38,938 nucleotides of DNA, taken from contig DDWJ01000040.1 of the NCBI GenBank assembly GCA_002345505.1, positions 43,280 through 82,217 of the forward strand, written 5' to 3'. The notes beneath the pieces are model-generated. The model ran no database searches, was not told the origin of the DNA, and saw only the letters and a program-made list of their open reading frames with translations. Each line of letters starts with the position of its first letter. The stretch's first letter is position 1. Made by a program: the position numbers and the translations under genes. Below are positions 15,962 through 24,185 of the stretch, in pieces. The stretch is from Caryophanales bacterium UBA2289 (lineage in GTDB: Bacteria; Bacillota_I; Bacilli_A; Izemoplasmatales; Hujiaoplasmataceae).

Positions 15962-16891
15962 TCATTTCAAAATCTGCCCGGTGTGAAACATCTGTTTCCC
16001 TAAACCATTCATGAAGGATTGGATGTCCATTTCCTTTTTTCCTTCTAACTGAATTCGCTTTAAATTAACTATTCCCAAAGCTGTTTGAATCCATAATCCA
16101 GTTTTATCAGCTATTACAATTTCACCACTATTGTTTGAGAGATTCTCATTCTTGTATTCAACCTCAAAGACTTTGATTTTCTTACCTTCGAAATATATGT
16201 ATGCAATTGGCCATGGGTTTAACCCTCTTACAAAATCGTAAATTTGTTTGGCGCTTTTATGGAAATCAATGAGTAAGTCTTCATTTTTAAAATTATAGGC
16301 GTAAGTAACAAGATCCAGATCTTGTTTGATTTCTTCATGTTTCCCTCTTAATAGTTTATCTAATGTCTCTAAAAGCAAAGAAACACCAATAGTACTTAAC
16401 TTATTTTCAATTGTTTTTACATTGTCAGTTTCTTCGATTTTTACACTAGCTTGAGATAGGATATTACCGCTATCTAAAGCCTTTTCCATATAGATAATAC
16501 TGACTCCAGTTTCCTTATCACCATTAATGATTGCCTTATGCATCGGTGATCCGCCTCGATATTTTGGAAGTAATGATGCATGGACGTTAATAGCTTGAAA
16601 TTTACCGGCATAAAGAACTGACTCAGGAATTAGTTGACCATATGCAGCTACGATTATCAAATCAAACTTTCCATCAATAATTCTTTGATAATCCCTTTTA
16701 ATAGAGACTGGTTGGAATGTCTCTATCCCAAGTTCAACGGCTTTATTTTTAACTGGCGTACCAGTTAAGATCTGCTTTCTTCCCACTGGTTTATCCGGTT
16801 GTGTTACAACCAAATCAACTCCATACTTCTTATGCAAACCTTCTAATATTTCAACAGCAAAATCCATGCTGCCCATAAAACATATTTTCAT
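15962..16891 (-). CDS. fmt: Methionyl-tRNA formyltransferase
   Basis: Fmt formylates Met-tRNA-fMet using 10-formyl-tetrahydrofolate. The N-terminal Rossmann-type domain begins MKICFMGSMDFA, and the active site is marked by INVHASLLPKYRGGSP (catalytic Asn and His, folate-binding SLLP) and ALDSGNIL (catalytic Asp). The C-terminal tRNA-binding domain contains VRGLNPWPIAYIY. The open frame reaches a GTG at 16900, but that GTG is part of TAGGTGATAG just after the priA stop; the ATG at 16891 has proper spacing and gives the standard N-terminus of about 309 residues. It is co-transcribed with priA. No def gene is seen. Confidence 0.95.
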   Translation of the reverse strand: MKICFMGSMDFAVEILEGLHKKYGVDLVVTQPDKPVGRKQILTGTPVKNKAVELGIETFQPVSIKRDYQRIIDGKFDLIIVAAYGQLIPESVLYAGKFQAINVHASLLPKYRGGSPMHKAIINGDKETGVSIIYMEKALDSGNILSQASVKIEETDNVKTIENKLSTIGVSLLLETLDKLLRGKHEEIKQDLDLVTYAYNFKNEDLLIDFHKSAKQIYDFVRGLNPWPIAYIYFEGKKIKVFEVEYKNENLSNNSGEIVIADKTGLWIQTALGIVNLKRIQLEGKKEMDIQSFMNGLGKQMFHTGQILK

Positions 16892-16900
16892 ATCTATCAC

Positions 16901-19246
16901 CTACCCAACATTTGAATAATTATCGACACTGATATAAATATCTTCTTTAACAAACTTATCAATAGTATCATTAATTACTTTTCTAATATCTTCTTCATTT
17001 CTGTACTTAATTAAAACTGTTGCTTGATATTTATTATTTATCTTCATAGTTTGATCCATAGCTGGCCCAAGTACAATGACCTTATTTTCGAAGGTACGCT
17101 TTAACTCCTTGGCAATCTCTAAACCTGCAAAGAAGATATCTCTGATTTGCTTGCCGCTAAGGATAATGTTAATCAAATAATAAAATGGAGAATACCTAGC
17201 AATTCTTCTTATTTTCATTTCATGTAAGTAAAATCCTTGGTAGTCATTATCGCAAGCATATTTGATTGCATAATGTTCAGGATTCATTGCTTGAATGACA
17301 ACACTACCTTCTATATTTCTTCTTCCGGATCTTCCTGAAACTTGCATTATTAATTGAAATGTTTTTTCTGGTGCTCGGAAATCAGGAACAAATAAATTAG
17401 AGTCAGCTTGAATTATACCCACCAAAGTAACTTTAGGAAAATCCAATCCCTTAGCTATCATCTGTGTACCGATTAAAATATCTCCGTCTTTGCTGAATTT
17501 ATTCAAAATAATTTCATGAGCGTTTTTCTTTCTTGTCGTATCATTATCCATTCGATATACTTTAGCATCTGGGAAAGTTTCGTAAAGATATTTTTCTATT
17601 CTTTGAGTACCGCTACCCATAAAACTAAGTTCATTAGAACCGCACTTAGCGCAAGTGTGAGGAGTCTTTTCTTCATGATTACAATAATGACATTTGAGCG
17701 AATGGGAAAACTCATGGTAAGTCAAAGAAATATCACAGTTAGGACATTTGAAAACATAACCGCACTCTCTACAAATTACAAAATTTGCAAATCCTCGACG
17801 ATTTATAAGCAAGATTATTTGTTCTTTTTTATTAAGTCTATCATTGATTTCATTCGCTAGTCTTACCGATAACGGTGAGGAATTTCCTTGTTTGAATTCT
17901 TGAAGCATATTCACTACTTCAACTCTTGGCATTTTCGCATTTAGGGCTCTTTCCTTGATTTCAAGAAGTTCGTAATATCCTTTTTTAGCTCTAGCGTATG
18001 ACTCAATATTTGGTGTTGCAGAACCTAATACAAGTGGTGCTTGATGAGTCTTACTTCTTCTTTCTAAAATATCAACAGCATAATAAATTAAACCAGTAGT
18101 TTGTTTATAACTTGACTCATGACACTCATCAACAATTATTAAACCAATATTCTGTAGCGGAGCGAAACAAGCGCTTCTAGCGCCAATAACAATTCTTGCT
18201 TCTTTACGAATTATTCTTCGCCATTCATCATACTTTTCTCCACTTGATAATCCTGAGTGTAAAGCAGCTACTAAACTCGAAAATCTCTCTTTAAATCTTG
18301 ATATCATCATTGGTGTTAAAGCAATCTCAGGGACAAGCAATAAAACACTTTTACCTTCGTCGATGACGTTTTCAATAGTTTTAAGATATATTTCAGTTTT
18401 ACCAGAACCTGTAACTCCATGAAGTAGAAAGGTTCTAGTGTTATTTTTGGAGGAGATAATTTTTTGATATACTTCTTCTTGCACTTGATTTAAAGTAATC
18501 TGACCTTTATTAGAAGAAAACTTGGTTTCAACATTACGATAAACTTCCTTCTCATAGATTTCAAGATAACCATTTTTTTCTAGAGTTGATATTACTGAAT
18601 CGCTTATATCAGTTTTCTTCTTTAATACTATGTATAGTTCTTCTTTTTTATTTGAAAGATAATCAAGAACTTTTAATTGTTTTTCTGTGACTTTCTCAAT
18701 TGGTTTTTCTGTAAGTTTAACAAATCGCTTGGATAGGTTTTTTTGTTTTTCCTTGATATCATAACTTTGGACAAGATTATTATTCTTTATTTCCAAATTT
18801 ATTAAAGAATAGTATTCTTCTTTTATGCTATCAAGCGAAATTTGTTTTTGATATTTAAAAACCTCTTTTAGATCAGCATTTAATTTTGAATATTCTTTTA
18901 CGATGATTTTAGGCTTGTAAACTACTTTCAGCGCTGATGGTAGCATTGTTTCTAATACCGTAATCATCAAATCATTGCTTTCCAAAGAAATTTCTTTAGC
19001 TAAATCAATTAACTCTTTATTCAAATACGACTCTAAATCTAAGACTTTGGCAATTGGTTTTAGCTCTTTCTTAAACTCAGTTTCTTCCGAAAATCCAAGA
19101 ACAAAACCCATGATTTTTCGATTTCCGAAAGGCACAACAACTCTCGCTCCAAGTTCAATAAAGTCCCTGAAAGCTTCAGGAACAAAATAATCATACGTCT
19201 TATTAACATTTTTAGACTTAACGTCGACTAGAACTTGAGCAATCAT
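16901..19246 (-). CDS. priA: Primosomal replication restart helicase PriA
   Basis: PriA recognises stalled forks and reloads the replisome. The N-terminal DNA-binding domain (1-100) begins AQVLVDVKSKNVNKTYDYFVP. Helicase motifs include Walker A GVTGSGKTEIY near residue 280 and Walker B IIVDECHESSYKQ. The cysteine-rich zinc insert runs from CRECGYVFKCPNC through CHYC to CAKCGS. Motifs V and VI appear as GTQMIAKGLDFPKV and QVSGRSGR. The length of about 781 residues is normal. The frame allows a start at 19252, but AGGAG lies right against that ATG, so I prefer the ATG at 19246. fmt follows directly, the common Firmicutes order. Confidence 0.95.
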   Translation of the reverse strand: MIAQVLVDVKSKNVNKTYDYFVPEAFRDFIELGARVVVPFGNRKIMGFVLGFSEETEFKKELKPIAKVLDLESYLNKELIDLAKEISLESNDLMITVLETMLPSALKVVYKPKIIVKEYSKLNADLKEVFKYQKQISLDSIKEEYYSLINLEIKNNNLVQSYDIKEKQKNLSKRFVKLTEKPIEKVTEKQLKVLDYLSNKKEELYIVLKKKTDISDSVISTLEKNGYLEIYEKEVYRNVETKFSSNKGQITLNQVQEEVYQKIISSKNNTRTFLLHGVTGSGKTEIYLKTIENVIDEGKSVLLLVPEIALTPMMISRFKERFSSLVAALHSGLSSGEKYDEWRRIIRKEARIVIGARSACFAPLQNIGLIIVDECHESSYKQTTGLIYYAVDILERRSKTHQAPLVLGSATPNIESYARAKKGYYELLEIKERALNAKMPRVEVVNMLQEFKQGNSSPLSVRLANEINDRLNKKEQIILLINRRGFANFVICRECGYVFKCPNCDISLTYHEFSHSLKCHYCNHEEKTPHTCAKCGSNELSFMGSGTQRIEKYLYETFPDAKVYRMDNDTTRKKNAHEIILNKFSKDGDILIGTQMIAKGLDFPKVTLVGIIQADSNLFVPDFRAPEKTFQLIMQVSGRSGRRNIEGSVVIQAMNPEHYAIKYACDNDYQGFYLHEMKIRRIARYSPFYYLINIILSGKQIRDIFFAGLEIAKELKRTFENKVIVLGPAMDQTMKINNKYQATVLIKYRNEEDIRKVINDTIDKFVKEDIYISVDNYSNVG

Positions 19247-19266
19247 CACCATTCTCCTATAAAAAC

Positions 19267-19275
19267 ATTATACCA
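19267..19275 (-). promoter_or_regulatory. priA promoter (extended -10)
   Basis: On the minus strand TGG-TATAAT (-10 at 19267-19272), weak -35. One arm of the 10-bp inverted repeat (19281-19290) lies between its -10 and -35. Confidence 0.6.
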
Positions 19276-19280
19276 AATAA

Positions 19281-19327
19281 TGATTAACAAATAAATAAAA
19301 TCCCTATCTTTTAAAAATTGTTAATCA
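19281..19327. repeat. Inverted repeat between priA and rnjA promoters
   Basis: TGATTAACAA (19281-19290) and TTGTTAATCA (19318-19327) are perfect 10-bp inverted arms, 27 bases apart. One arm is inside the priA promoter and the other abuts the -35 of rnjA, so a dimeric repressor could govern both. The pairing may also be chance in AT-rich sequence. Confidence 0.5.
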
Positions 19328-19328
19328 A

Positions 19329-19357
19329 TTGCATTTATTAATGATAAAAGTTATAAT
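19329..19357 (+). promoter_or_regulatory. rnjA promoter
   Basis: TTGCAT (19329-19334), 17-base spacer, TATAAT (19352-19357). It shows that the upstream part of the open frame, from 19329, cannot be coding sequence for the main product. Confidence 0.8.
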
Positions 19358-19394
19358 AATTGTGACAAATAATAATTTAAGAAAGGATTATATT

Positions 19395-21074
19395 ATGAAC
19401 AACCAAATATACAACAAGGATGAAGTCTTAGTCTTCGCTCTCGGCGGCTTAGGAGAAGTCGGAAAGAACATGTATTGCGTTCAATACGATAGCGAGATTA
19501 TCATCATCGATTCTGGCCTTTTATTTCCAGACGAACATTTGATGGGTATAGACTATGTGATTCCTGATTATTCTTACTTGATTGAAAATGAAGATAAAAT
19601 CAAGGGTTTAGTCATTAGTCACGGTCATGAAGACCACATTGGTGGTATTCCCTTTTTATTACGACAAGTATCTATCCCAGTAATTTATGCCTCTGGATTA
19701 AGTCATGGCTTAATTCAAGCAAAACTTGAAGAAAGAGTTGACTTTCCAGTTAACTTACAAAAATATGTTGAAGAAGATATCTTAGATTTCGGTAATATTA
19801 AAGTTACCTTTTTCAGAACTAATCATTCAATTCCCGATTCTTTCGGTTTAAAGATTATGACTCCTGTGGGAAACGTAATTCACACTGGTGATTTTAAGTT
19901 TGACTTTTCTCCAACAGGAAATGATTCTAACTATCAGAAAATGTCAAGAATCGGTGAAGAAGGCGTTTTATGTCTTTTATCCGACTCGACCAATGCTGAA
20001 CTAGAAGATTTCACAACCTCTGAAAAAGTTGTTTCTGAAAACATCAAAGAAATGTTTGAATCCATTGATGGTAGAATTATCATTTCCACATTCGCCTCAA
20101 ATATTCACCGAATCCAACAAATTGTTGAAGCTTCTGTTTTCACAAATCGTAAGATTGCTGTCTTCGGTAGATCGATGACTAAAAACATTGATGTAGGATA
20201 TAAGTTAGGATATATAAAAGCGCCTAAAGGTACTTTCATTTTCACTAGAACTAAATCTGAAATTAGAGATAAAAATCTAACAATTCTTTGTACCGGGTCG
20301 CAAGGTGAACCATTAGCAGCTCTGACAAGAATCGCAGCTAACACCCATCGTCAAATCTCCCTCATTCCTGGTGACACCGTTATTCTATCCTCTTCTCCTA
20401 TTCCTGGAAATTTAGAAAGTGTTAACAGAACGATTAATATGCTTTACAAACGTGGAGCTAATGTAATCACTCAATCACCATTCGCCGATGTTCATGCATC
20501 AGGTCATGGCGGTCAAAATGAACTTAAGCTGATGCTTAAACTAATGCGTCCGAAATTCTTTATGCCAATCCATGGTGAGTATCGAATGTTGAAACTACAT
20601 ACCAAATTAGCAATCGATACCGGTGTTAAACCAGAAAACACATTTATTATGGAAAATGGCGATGTTCTAGCTTTATCTGAGGACAAGGCTTATATAAAAA
20701 CTAAAATAAAAACTTCTGACGTGTATGTTGATAGTGAAAGTATTGGTGAGGTAGGCTCTTTAGTTTTAAAAGACCGAAGAGAGCTTTCTGAAGATGGTCT
20801 TCTCTCAGTAATCTTAACAATATCACAAGAAAACTATGAAGTTATGTGTACTCCTAATATCATATCTAGAGGCTTCATTTATCTCAAAGAAAATGATAAG
20901 ATGACAAAAGATATGCAAGAGATTATTTTAGACGTTACCGATAAATATTTGAACCCAAAGCATAAACTAAACATGTCAGGTATTAAAAACGATATTATTA
21001 AAGCTTTAAGAAAATACATTTCCGAAGAAACAAGAAGAGAACCAATGATTATGCCAGTTATTATGGTGTTATAA
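19395..21074 (+). CDS. rnjA: Ribonuclease J
   Basis: RNase J is a metallo-beta-lactamase/beta-CASP nuclease with 5'-3' exonuclease and endonuclease activity, central to mRNA decay and rRNA maturation in bacteria without RNase E. The zinc motif HGHEDHIGG is at 76-84. The N-terminus (VFALGGLGEVGKNMY) and C-terminal beta-CASP motifs (LCTGSQGEP; DVHASGHGG; FMPIHGEYRML) are typical. The C-terminal domain is present, total 559 residues, the length of B. subtilis J1. The start is the ATG at 19395 after AAAGGA; the longer frame overlaps the promoter. Only one paralogue is in the window, so J1 versus J2 cannot be settled. Confidence 0.95.
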   Translation: MNNQIYNKDEVLVFALGGLGEVGKNMYCVQYDSEIIIIDSGLLFPDEHLMGIDYVIPDYSYLIENEDKIKGLVISHGHEDHIGGIPFLLRQVSIPVIYASGLSHGLIQAKLEERVDFPVNLQKYVEEDILDFGNIKVTFFRTNHSIPDSFGLKIMTPVGNVIHTGDFKFDFSPTGNDSNYQKMSRIGEEGVLCLLSDSTNAELEDFTTSEKVVSENIKEMFESIDGRIIISTFASNIHRIQQIVEASVFTNRKIAVFGRSMTKNIDVGYKLGYIKAPKGTFIFTRTKSEIRDKNLTILCTGSQGEPLAALTRIAANTHRQISLIPGDTVILSSSPIPGNLESVNRTINMLYKRGANVITQSPFADVHASGHGGQNELKLMLKLMRPKFFMPIHGEYRMLKLHTKLAIDTGVKPENTFIMENGDVLALSEDKAYIKTKIKTSDVYVDSESIGEVGSLVLKDRRELSEDGLLSVILTISQENYEVMCTPNIISRGFIYLKENDKMTKDMQEIILDVTDKYLNPKHKLNMSGIKNDIIKALRKYISEETRREPMIMPVIMVL

Positions 21075-21080
21075 AAAATA

Positions 21081-21099
21081 GATGACGAATTTCGTCATC
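21081..21099. terminator. Bidirectional terminator between rnjA and the exonuclease gene
   Basis: GATGACGAA-t-TTCGTCATC, flanked by T-rich sequence on the plus strand and by TATTTTTTAT on the minus strand, lies between two convergent genes. Confidence 0.82.
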
Positions 21100-21105
21100 T
21101 TTTCT

Positions 21106-21981
21106 TTATATTACATTAACTGTCATTCGATTATTACATACTTCTTTAAAAGCATAGAAGATTTCTTTAGTTACTAAAGCGTCTTCTAACGCATCATGCT
21201 TTTGCTTAGTTAAATCTTCATTAGAATAGATGTTATAAGCATTGAACAAGCCTAAATCATTTTTCAATCCGAAATATAACTTATGCAAGTTCAATAAATC
21301 AATGAACTGCATATGTTTTGTAAAATTATTAAGTTTATGAATTCGATTTAACTTGTTTAACTCCAGTTGATCATTTTTACCCCAAACATAGACGATTGGG
21401 TTATATTTTTTTTGAATATCCCATAGGTTCTTATGAAGAAACTCGTAAGTATTTCCTCGATCAACACTGCTTTGATCAATATGGAGGAATTTTTTTGTTC
21501 TAATTGAGATTTCCGGAACTAATTTTGGTTTTATATAGCTTGAAAACTCTTCAAGTTTATTTCCATATTCATCGGTTACAATATACCCCACTTGAATAAT
21601 TTCAGAAATAAAGTTTTGATAGTTACTATATGGTGGCATACTCATCTCGAAGTCAATAAAAAGGCGATTACGATTTTGATTTACAAGGGACTTTATACCA
21701 GATTTTATGATTGATATATCATAGTATATTGTCGGCTTGTTTTTATTTGGTGCTAACAACTTATCTATCGCAACTATATTTTGCACTATAAGATTTCTGT
21801 ATAATCTCTCCTGAGATTTAATCGTCATAAAAATGTAAATCCCCGGCTGAAAATACTGCATGAATTGTTTGAACATTGATTTGCTCATATAATAAAATCT
21901 TATTCGCTTTGCTTGTCTAATTGCAATTATTCTTTTTGATTCAATTACACCATGTATAATTCCAAAGATGTATTCTTCCAA
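21106..21981 (-). CDS. DEDD-family 3'-5' exonuclease with an extra N-terminal domain
   Basis: The C-terminal 190 residues form a DnaQ-like exonuclease. Catalytic residues in the long frame are LFIDFEMS (Asp112, Glu114), WGKNDQ (Asp207) and HDALEDA (His264, Asp265, Asp269), so it is a DEDDh enzyme and looks active. The first 100 residues form a separate basic region (RQAKRIRFYYMSKSMFKQF) that I do not recognise; it may bind nucleic acid or a partner. It follows uvrC by about 20 bases and is probably co-transcribed, suggesting a repair or RNA-trimming role. There is no ATG near the start; a TTG at 21981 lies at good distance from AGAGGG, and a TTG at 21987 is too close. Confidence 0.78.
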   Translation of the reverse strand: MEEYIFGIIHGVIESKRIIAIRQAKRIRFYYMSKSMFKQFMQYFQPGIYIFMTIKSQERLYRNLIVQNIVAIDKLLAPNKNKPTIYYDISIIKSGIKSLVNQNRNRLFIDFEMSMPPYSNYQNFISEIIQVGYIVTDEYGNKLEEFSSYIKPKLVPEISIRTKKFLHIDQSSVDRGNTYEFLHKNLWDIQKKYNPIVYVWGKNDQLELNKLNRIHKLNNFTKHMQFIDLLNLHKLYFGLKNDLGLFNAYNIYSNEDLTKQKHDALEDALVTKEIFYAFKEVCNNRMTVNVI

Positions 21982-22002
21982 AATCAATCACCCTCTTAAT
22001 TC

Positions 22003-23769
22003 TTAAGTAGTTTGTTTTAATGCTAAATAGATATTTTCAATAGCTTCTTCACTAATCTTTAACTCTTTTAATTCTTCTCTTGATGCATTTTTGATATTCT
22101 CAAGCGTTTTATACTTTTTAAGCAATTTATTTTTTGTGACTTTACCAACCTTTGGTATTGTGTCAAGTATCGAACCATAAATTGTCTTATTTGAAACACT
22201 TCTTTGGAAGCTTATCGCAAAGCGATGAACTTCCTCTTGCATCTTATATAGTAATGAGTAAAGATTAGAGTGTTTATCCAATACTATTTCAATTTCTGCT
22301 TTTGTGATAATAGCCTCGGTTTTATGTCGTTCGTTCTTTTTTAAACCAATAACAGGAATATCAAAATTCAATTCGTTCAAAACCTGTTTAGCAGCCCTTA
22401 ATTGAATTAATCCGCCGTCGACGATTATAAGGTCAGGTTTAGGTAAATCATCCATTAAAACGGCAAGATATCTCCTATAGACCACTTCCTTCATCATCTG
22501 ATAGTCATCTGCTTGCGTGGTCGTCTTGATCTTATATTTTCGGTACTCATTCTTATCAGGCAGGCCATTAGTGAAAACAACCATAGCGCTCACTAGATTT
22601 TGTCCAGAGGTATGTGAGTTATCAAAGATATCTATTCTTTTAATTGAATCAATATCTAAGATATTTTCTAATTCTGTCAAAGCTCCTATTGTCTTTTTCT
22701 CTTTATTTAAGAACGCTGACAAATTGTTGTTCAAATGTGATGAAGCATTCTCTAAAGCCATTTCCAGTAGTTTTACTTTTCTTCCTCTTTGAGGTGTGAT
22801 AATAATATTTCCTAATACCTCATCAAATAATTCGTAGTTATGGCCATGAGGTAATAATAACTCTTTTGGCAAAGGATTCTGTTCATAGAACTGAGCTAAA
22901 TATGTCAATAACACTTCTTCAACAATCCCATAGTAAGTAAATATTTTTGATTTGGAAAACAATAATTTTCCGTTTCTCATGAATAAAATATTGATAGAAA
23001 CATAATTATCATATGTAACGAAATTAACAATATCACGATCGAGATTATCATTAAAAATTACTTGCTGCTGCTCAGTCGTTTTTTTAATTGCGATAATTAA
23101 ATCTTTACACTCTTGAGCTTTTTCAAATTCAAGTCTTTGAGAATACATTTGCATTTTCTCTTCATACTCATCAATAAATTCCTTAGTATTTCCGGAAAGA
23201 AAACTTCTTACTCTTTTAATCAAGTCTTTATAGGTATCTTCAGTAACTTCGAACTCACAAGGACCAAGACATTGTTTTATATGATAGTACAAGCAAACTT
23301 TCTTAGGAAACTTAGAACATTTTCTGAAAGGAAAGATTGTATCTAATAATTTTACGGTCTCATTAGCGTAAAAAGCGTTAGGGTAAGGTCCAAAAATATT
23401 ACCCTTTTTCCCGACTACATCTCTCGTTGTTCTAATGATTGGATGTCTTTCATTTGTAACTTCAATATAGGGATATGTACTATCGCTCATTAGTTTGATG
23501 TTGTACTTTGGTAAATTGTTCTTGATTTGTGCTAACTCTAAAAGAAATGCTTCTTTCTCGGTTGTAGTTATGATAAATGTTAAATCATCGATGTCTCTTA
23601 CTAATCTAGTTGTTTTATCGTCATGTGCACCAACAAAATAAGAACTCACTCTTCTTTTCAAGTTCTTTGCTTTTCCAACATATATGATTTTACCTGTAAC
23701 ATCCAACATTTGGTATGTACCAGGTTTTTCTGGCAACTGACTTAACTTATTTTTTATTTTTTCGTTCAT
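22003..23769 (-). CDS. uvrC: Excinuclease ABC subunit C
   Basis: UvrC makes both incisions in nucleotide excision repair with UvrA and UvrB. The GIY-YIG nuclease domain is at the N-terminus (PGTYQMLDVTGKIIYVGKAKNLKRR split over about 17-45). A UvrB-interacting UVR helix pair lies near 200 (DEYEEKMQMYSQRLEFEKAQ), the RNase H-like C-terminal nuclease has FDNSHTSGQ and LIIVDGG, and helix-hairpin-helix repeats close the protein (IPKVGKVTKNKLLKKY). I choose the ATG at 23769 because the longer TTG start overlaps the promoter. The promoter -10 ends only nine bases before this ATG and there is no Shine-Dalgarno, so the mRNA may be leaderless. Confidence 0.95.
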   Translation of the reverse strand: MNEKIKNKLSQLPEKPGTYQMLDVTGKIIYVGKAKNLKRRVSSYFVGAHDDKTTRLVRDIDDLTFIITTTEKEAFLLELAQIKNNLPKYNIKLMSDSTYPYIEVTNERHPIIRTTRDVVGKKGNIFGPYPNAFYANETVKLLDTIFPFRKCSKFPKKVCLYYHIKQCLGPCEFEVTEDTYKDLIKRVRSFLSGNTKEFIDEYEEKMQMYSQRLEFEKAQECKDLIIAIKKTTEQQQVIFNDNLDRDIVNFVTYDNYVSINILFMRNGKLLFSKSKIFTYYGIVEEVLLTYLAQFYEQNPLPKELLLPHGHNYELFDEVLGNIIITPQRGRKVKLLEMALENASSHLNNNLSAFLNKEKKTIGALTELENILDIDSIKRIDIFDNSHTSGQNLVSAMVVFTNGLPDKNEYRKYKIKTTTQADDYQMMKEVVYRRYLAVLMDDLPKPDLIIVDGGLIQLRAAKQVLNELNFDIPVIGLKKNERHKTEAIITKAEIEIVLDKHSNLYSLLYKMQEEVHRFAISFQRSVSNKTIYGSILDTIPKVGKVTKNKLLKKYKTLENIKNASREELKELKISEEAIENIYLALKQTT

Positions 23770-23778
23770 ACTATACAA

Positions 23779-23807
23779 ATTATATCAAAAAGATATATTA
23801 CTTGCAA
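23779..23807 (-). promoter_or_regulatory. uvrC promoter
   Basis: On the minus strand TTGCAA (23802-23807), 17-base spacer, TGA-TATAAT (-10 at 23779-23784). The expected start of transcription is about two or three bases before the uvrC ATG. Confidence 0.82.
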
Positions 23808-23818
23808 TTCAAAACAAA

Positions 23819-23847
23819 GACTGTAGTGATTATTTGCCACTACAGTC
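23819..23847 (-). terminator. Terminator of the nusA-infB-rbfA operon
   Basis: GACTGTAGTG and CACTACAGTC form a 10-bp hairpin just beyond the rbfA stop, with TTTGTTTT after it on the minus strand (and six T on the plus strand). The uvrC promoter begins directly downstream. Confidence 0.88.
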
Positions 23848-23855
23848 TTTTTTAA

Positions 23856-24185
23856 TTACTTAATCTTTCTAATAATATTGTCAATTTTTTGTCCACGATT
23901 ATATGATTCATCGTATTTGAAGATTAAAGTAGGCACTTTGCGCATCTTTACTCTTTGAGCTATTTGATTTTTTATAAAACCATTGGCTCTTTCTAATGCA
24001 TCATGAGTTTTTTCTAAAACTTTTTCATCACCATAAACAGTGTAATATACATACATATAAGATAACTCATTGGTAATCTTAACTCCTGTTATTGTAATGA
24101 AACCTAAATTGTCTTTAACTTCATCTCTTAGAATCTCTGTTACTACGCGTTGAACATTAGTTTCTAAATGACTAACTTTTGCCAT
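23856..24185 (-). CDS. rbfA: Ribosome-binding factor A
   Basis: RbfA is a small KH-like protein that helps mature the 5' end of 16S rRNA on the 30S subunit. At 109 residues it has the family pattern: a basic N-terminal helix (RVVTEILRDEVKD), a central strand region (ITITGVKITNELSYMYVYYTVYG), and LKNQIAQRVKMRKVPTL-like sequence ending in FKYDESYNRGQKIDNII. It is the last gene of the nusA operon; its ATG overlaps the infB stop by one base. Confidence 0.95.
   Translation of the reverse strand: MAKVSHLETNVQRVVTEILRDEVKDNLGFITITGVKITNELSYMYVYYTVYGDEKVLEKTHDALERANGFIKNQIAQRVKMRKVPTLIFKYDESYNRGQKIDNIIRKIK

Noticed and set aside
19329..19394. Longer N-terminus for RNase J from 19329
   Set aside because: This stretch contains the promoter (-35 at 19329, -10 at 19352), and the ATG at 19395 has the ribosome-binding site and the conserved N-terminus.
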